The notes under the pieces were generated by a model. That model was not told the origin of the DNA and searched no databases. It saw nothing but the letters and a program-made list of their open reading frames with translations. Shown here piece by piece: positions 62,214-64,000 of a stretch of DNA of 64,000 bases. Both the position numbers and the translations under genes were made by a program. Origin of the DNA: Streptomyces sp. SLBN-118 (GTDB lineage Bacteria > Actinomycetota > Actinomycetes > Streptomycetales > Streptomycetaceae); assembly GCF_006715635.1 (NCBI RefSeq), contig NZ_VFNP01000001.1, positions 3,720,001 to 3,784,000 of the forward strand, written 5' to 3'. The stretch's first letter is position 1, and the number at the start of each line of letters is the position of its first letter.

Positions 62214-62857
62214 CGTACCTCGCCCCGCGCCAGGTTGCTGAACCAGCCGACGTGGCGGTGGACGAGGGCGGCCGCGGCGTCCGGGTCTCCGGCGCGCAGG
62301 GCCTCAAGAATTTCGCTGTGCTCGGCGACGTTCTTGGCGATCCGGTCGGGGTGGGAGTGCATGACCGCGACGCCCATCCTCAGCTGCCGGTCGCGGAGTT
62401 GGTCGTAGAGGCGGGAGAGGATCGCGTTGCCGCAGCTGCGCACGATCTCGGCGTGGAAACAGCGGTCGGTGACGGCGACGGCGGCCAGGTCGCCCTCCTC
62501 GCCCTGTCGCTTCTGCTGTTCGAGGAGCTCTTCAAGGCGGGCGATCAGCTGCGCAGAGGCCGGTACGGCCTTGCGGGCGGCGTGCTCCTCGACCAGCAGC
62601 CGGGTCTCCACCACGTCGGCGATCTCCTGTGCGGAGACGGCGAGGACCAGGGCGCCCTTCTTCGGGTAGAGCTTGATCAGCCCTTCGACCTCCAGCTTGA
62701 GGAGCGCTTCACGGACGGGGGTGCGCGATACGCCTACGGCGTCGGCCAGTTCGCCCTCGGTGAGGAGCGTTCCGCCTTCGTAGCTGCGGTCGAGGACGGC
62801 TTGCTTGATGTGGGTGTAGACGCGTTCGGCGGCTGGTGCTGCGGCGGGCATGCACAC
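62210..62857 (-). CDS. GntR-family regulator, FCD (FadR-type) subfamily
   Basis: This 215-residue protein starts at GTG 62857, or at ATG 62851 two codons in. It has the GntR winged helix (AERVYTHIKQAVLDRSYEGG, LTEGELADAVGVSRTPVREA, LLKLEVEGLIKLYPKKGALV) and an FCD ligand domain (VVETRLLVEEHAARKAV, RCFHAEIVRSCGNAIL, RIAKNVAEHSEILEALRAGD) with metal-type His residues. It forms a two-gene operon with the MFS transporter and probably senses the transported acid. Confidence 0.92.
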   Translation of the reverse strand: MCMPAAAPAAERVYTHIKQAVLDRSYEGGTLLTEGELADAVGVSRTPVREALLKLEVEGLIKLYPKKGALVLAVSAQEIADVVETRLLVEEHAARKAVPASAQLIARLEELLEQQKRQGEEGDLAAVAVTDRCFHAEIVRSCGNAILSRLYDQLRDRQLRMGVAVMHSHPDRIAKNVAEHSEILEALRAGDPDAAAALVHRHVGWFSNLARGEVR

Positions 62858-63014
62858 AGCTTAGATACAACACAGGTGCATCAGAAGTCCGGTCCACCAT
62901 GCAGGACGGGCAAGGGGTTTGAAGATCCGGGACGAGAAATACGCACCATCCGTACATCCATTCGCTCCGCTCGCGTGTCTCACCTCGGGACCCTGTTTTC
63001 CTGGGCCCCCAACC

Positions 63015-63027
63015 GACTTTGAAAGTC
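63015..63027. promoter_or_regulatory. short perfect palindrome before the carboxypeptidase gene
   Basis: GACTTTGAAAGTC is palindromic around a central G and lies about 50 bases upstream of the TTG start, with GGACTTTCGAC repeated partly at 63040-63050. It may be an operator. The rest of the 220-base gap (62858-63077) shows no gene. Confidence 0.35.
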
Positions 63028-63077
63028 ACGGTATTTAACGGACTTTCGACGCAAACGCGACTATCGGAGCGTTCCCT

Positions 63078-64000
63078 TTGATACTCAAAAGCAAGGGCCT
63101 GCGCAGAGCCGCCGGCGCCGCCCTCGCCGGCGGCCTGCTGATGGCGGCCTCGCCCCTGGCCACGACAGCCCAGGCGGCGGTGCCGATCCCGACCATCAGC
63201 GCCAAGGGCGGTTTTCTGCTCGACCAGGCGGACGGCAAGCCGATCTACGGCAAGGCCAACAACATCCGCCGCCAGATGGCGAGCACGACGAAGCTGGTGA
63301 CGGCCATCACGGTCCTCACCCAGCCGGGCGTGGACCTCAACAAGAAGGTCACCGTCAAGCAGGCGTACCGGGACTATGTCGTCCGGCAGGGCGCGAGCAC
63401 CGCGGACCTGCGCACCGGCGACAAGCTGACCGTCCGCCAGCTGCTGTCCGCGATGATGCTGCCGTCCGGCTGCGACGCCGCGTACGCCCTCGCCGACGCC
63501 TACGGCACCGGTACGACGACCGCCGCGCGCACCTCTTCGTTCATCGGCAAGATGAACGCGAAGGCCAAGCAGCTCGGCCTGGTGAACACGCACTTCGACT
63601 CGTTCGACGGCATCTCCGCGGCCGGCGCCAACTACACCACCCCGTGGGACCTGGCGAAGTTCGCACGCCACGCGATGAGCAGCGCGACCTTCCGCGATGT
63701 CGTCAAGGCCACGTCGTACAAGACCGTCGCGACGACGAGCACCGGCGCCACCCGCACGTACACCTGGTACAACACCAACACCCTGCTCGGCTCGTACAGC
63801 GGGGCCATCGGCGTGAAGACCGGCACCGGCACGGCTGCCGGCCCCTGCCTCGTCTTCGCCGCCACCCGCGGCACCAAGACGTACGTCGGCGTCGTCCTCG
63901 CCAGCTCCAGCGTCACCGAGCGCACCAAGGACGCGGCGAAGCTGCTGGACTTCGGTTTCGGCTCCACCACCGCCCGGACGATGACCGTGCGAACGCTTCC
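63078..64000 (+). CDS. D-alanyl-D-alanine carboxypeptidase (S11), runs off the window end
   Basis: The frame starts at TTG 63078, with GGAG eight bases upstream, and is open to the window end (307 codons). The product has a signal peptide (GAALAGGLLMAASPLATTAQ, cleavage near AQAA). The penicillin-binding motifs are SxxK in QMASTTKLVTAI, a second-motif variant SGCDAAYALAD in place of SxN, and KTG in IGVKTGTGTAAG. It trims the terminal D-Ala from peptidoglycan stem peptides outside the membrane. The C-terminus lies beyond the window. Confidence 0.9.
   Translation, partial: MILKSKGLRRAAGAALAGGLLMAASPLATTAQAAVPIPTISAKGGFLLDQADGKPIYGKANNIRRQMASTTKLVTAITVLTQPGVDLNKKVTVKQAYRDYVVRQGASTADLRTGDKLTVRQLLSAMMLPSGCDAAYALADAYGTGTTTAARTSSFIGKMNAKAKQLGLVNTHFDSFDGISAAGANYTTPWDLAKFARHAMSSATFRDVVKATSYKTVATTSTGATRTYTWYNTNTLLGSYSGAIGVKTGTGTAAGPCLVFAATRGTKTYVGVVLASSSVTERTKDAAKLLDFGFGSTTARTMTVRTL

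Overview
The window reads as chromosomal DNA of a Streptomyces-type actinomycete. GC is very high, GTG and TTG starts are common, coding is dense, and the gene families are typical: SpoIIE-type phosphatase with ATPase domain, DUF2637, DUF6126, DUF2630, mycothiol-linked maleylpyruvate isomerase fold, TIGR03668-like PPOX, IS110/IS481/IS1182 elements. The block metG - DUF2637 - aspS - AI-2E permease - pirin - acyl-CoA dehydrogenase looks like housekeeping core. No rRNA, tRNA, CRISPR array, phage or biosynthetic cluster was seen.

Layout. 1-10.4 kb: tail of a phytoene-desaturase-like oxidoreductase, a LuxR-type regulator, DUF72, a LexA-like mini-regulator, PP2C, a small secreted protein, a secreted protein-arginine deiminase, a large GAF/PAS/SpoIIE/ATPase signalling protein, and a broken phytase. 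10.4-20 kb: VOC protein, broken pspAB beside intact htpX, ArsR regulator, GH27 alpha-galactosidase, CorA, PPOX, HAD phosphatase, a phosphoribosyltransferase-hydrolase fusion, a methyltransferase. 20-31 kb: PadR with 2,4-dienoyl-CoA reductase, membrane proteins, a MerR-PP2C fusion, a metallo-beta-lactamase hydrolase, TetR with twin operators, EEP-family hydrolase, DUF2630. 31-39.6 kb: S4 protein, APC permease, PhoX phosphatase with a PHO box, VWA protein with acidic repeats, and a two-component pair collapsed by deletion. 39.7-44.6 kb: metG, then an IS481 element inserted exactly at its stop codon, itself split by an IS110 element, then an L,D-transpeptidase. 44.9-52.7 kb: DUF2637 pair, aspS, permease, pirin, SseB, acyl-CoA dehydrogenase. 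53-54.8 kb: IS1182 element with long inverted repeats. 54.9-64 kb: M18 aminopeptidase, thioredoxin/NHL protein, LURP-one-like protein, nitrilase-family amidase, MFS transporter with GntR regulator, and the start of a D-Ala-D-Ala carboxypeptidase.

Two themes stand out. First, at least five chromosomal loci carry internal deletions, usually with frameshifts, while the flanking genes are intact: phytase, pspAB, a SnoaL-like gene, a zinc-binding dehydrogenase and a response regulator/histidine kinase pair. Second, the nested IS110-in-IS481 insertion can be resolved almost to the base. The non-coding leader of the IS110 recombinase carries short matches to the target and to the element's own end, which is what a bridge RNA would need. 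Function assignments come from reading motifs by eye; no database search was possible.
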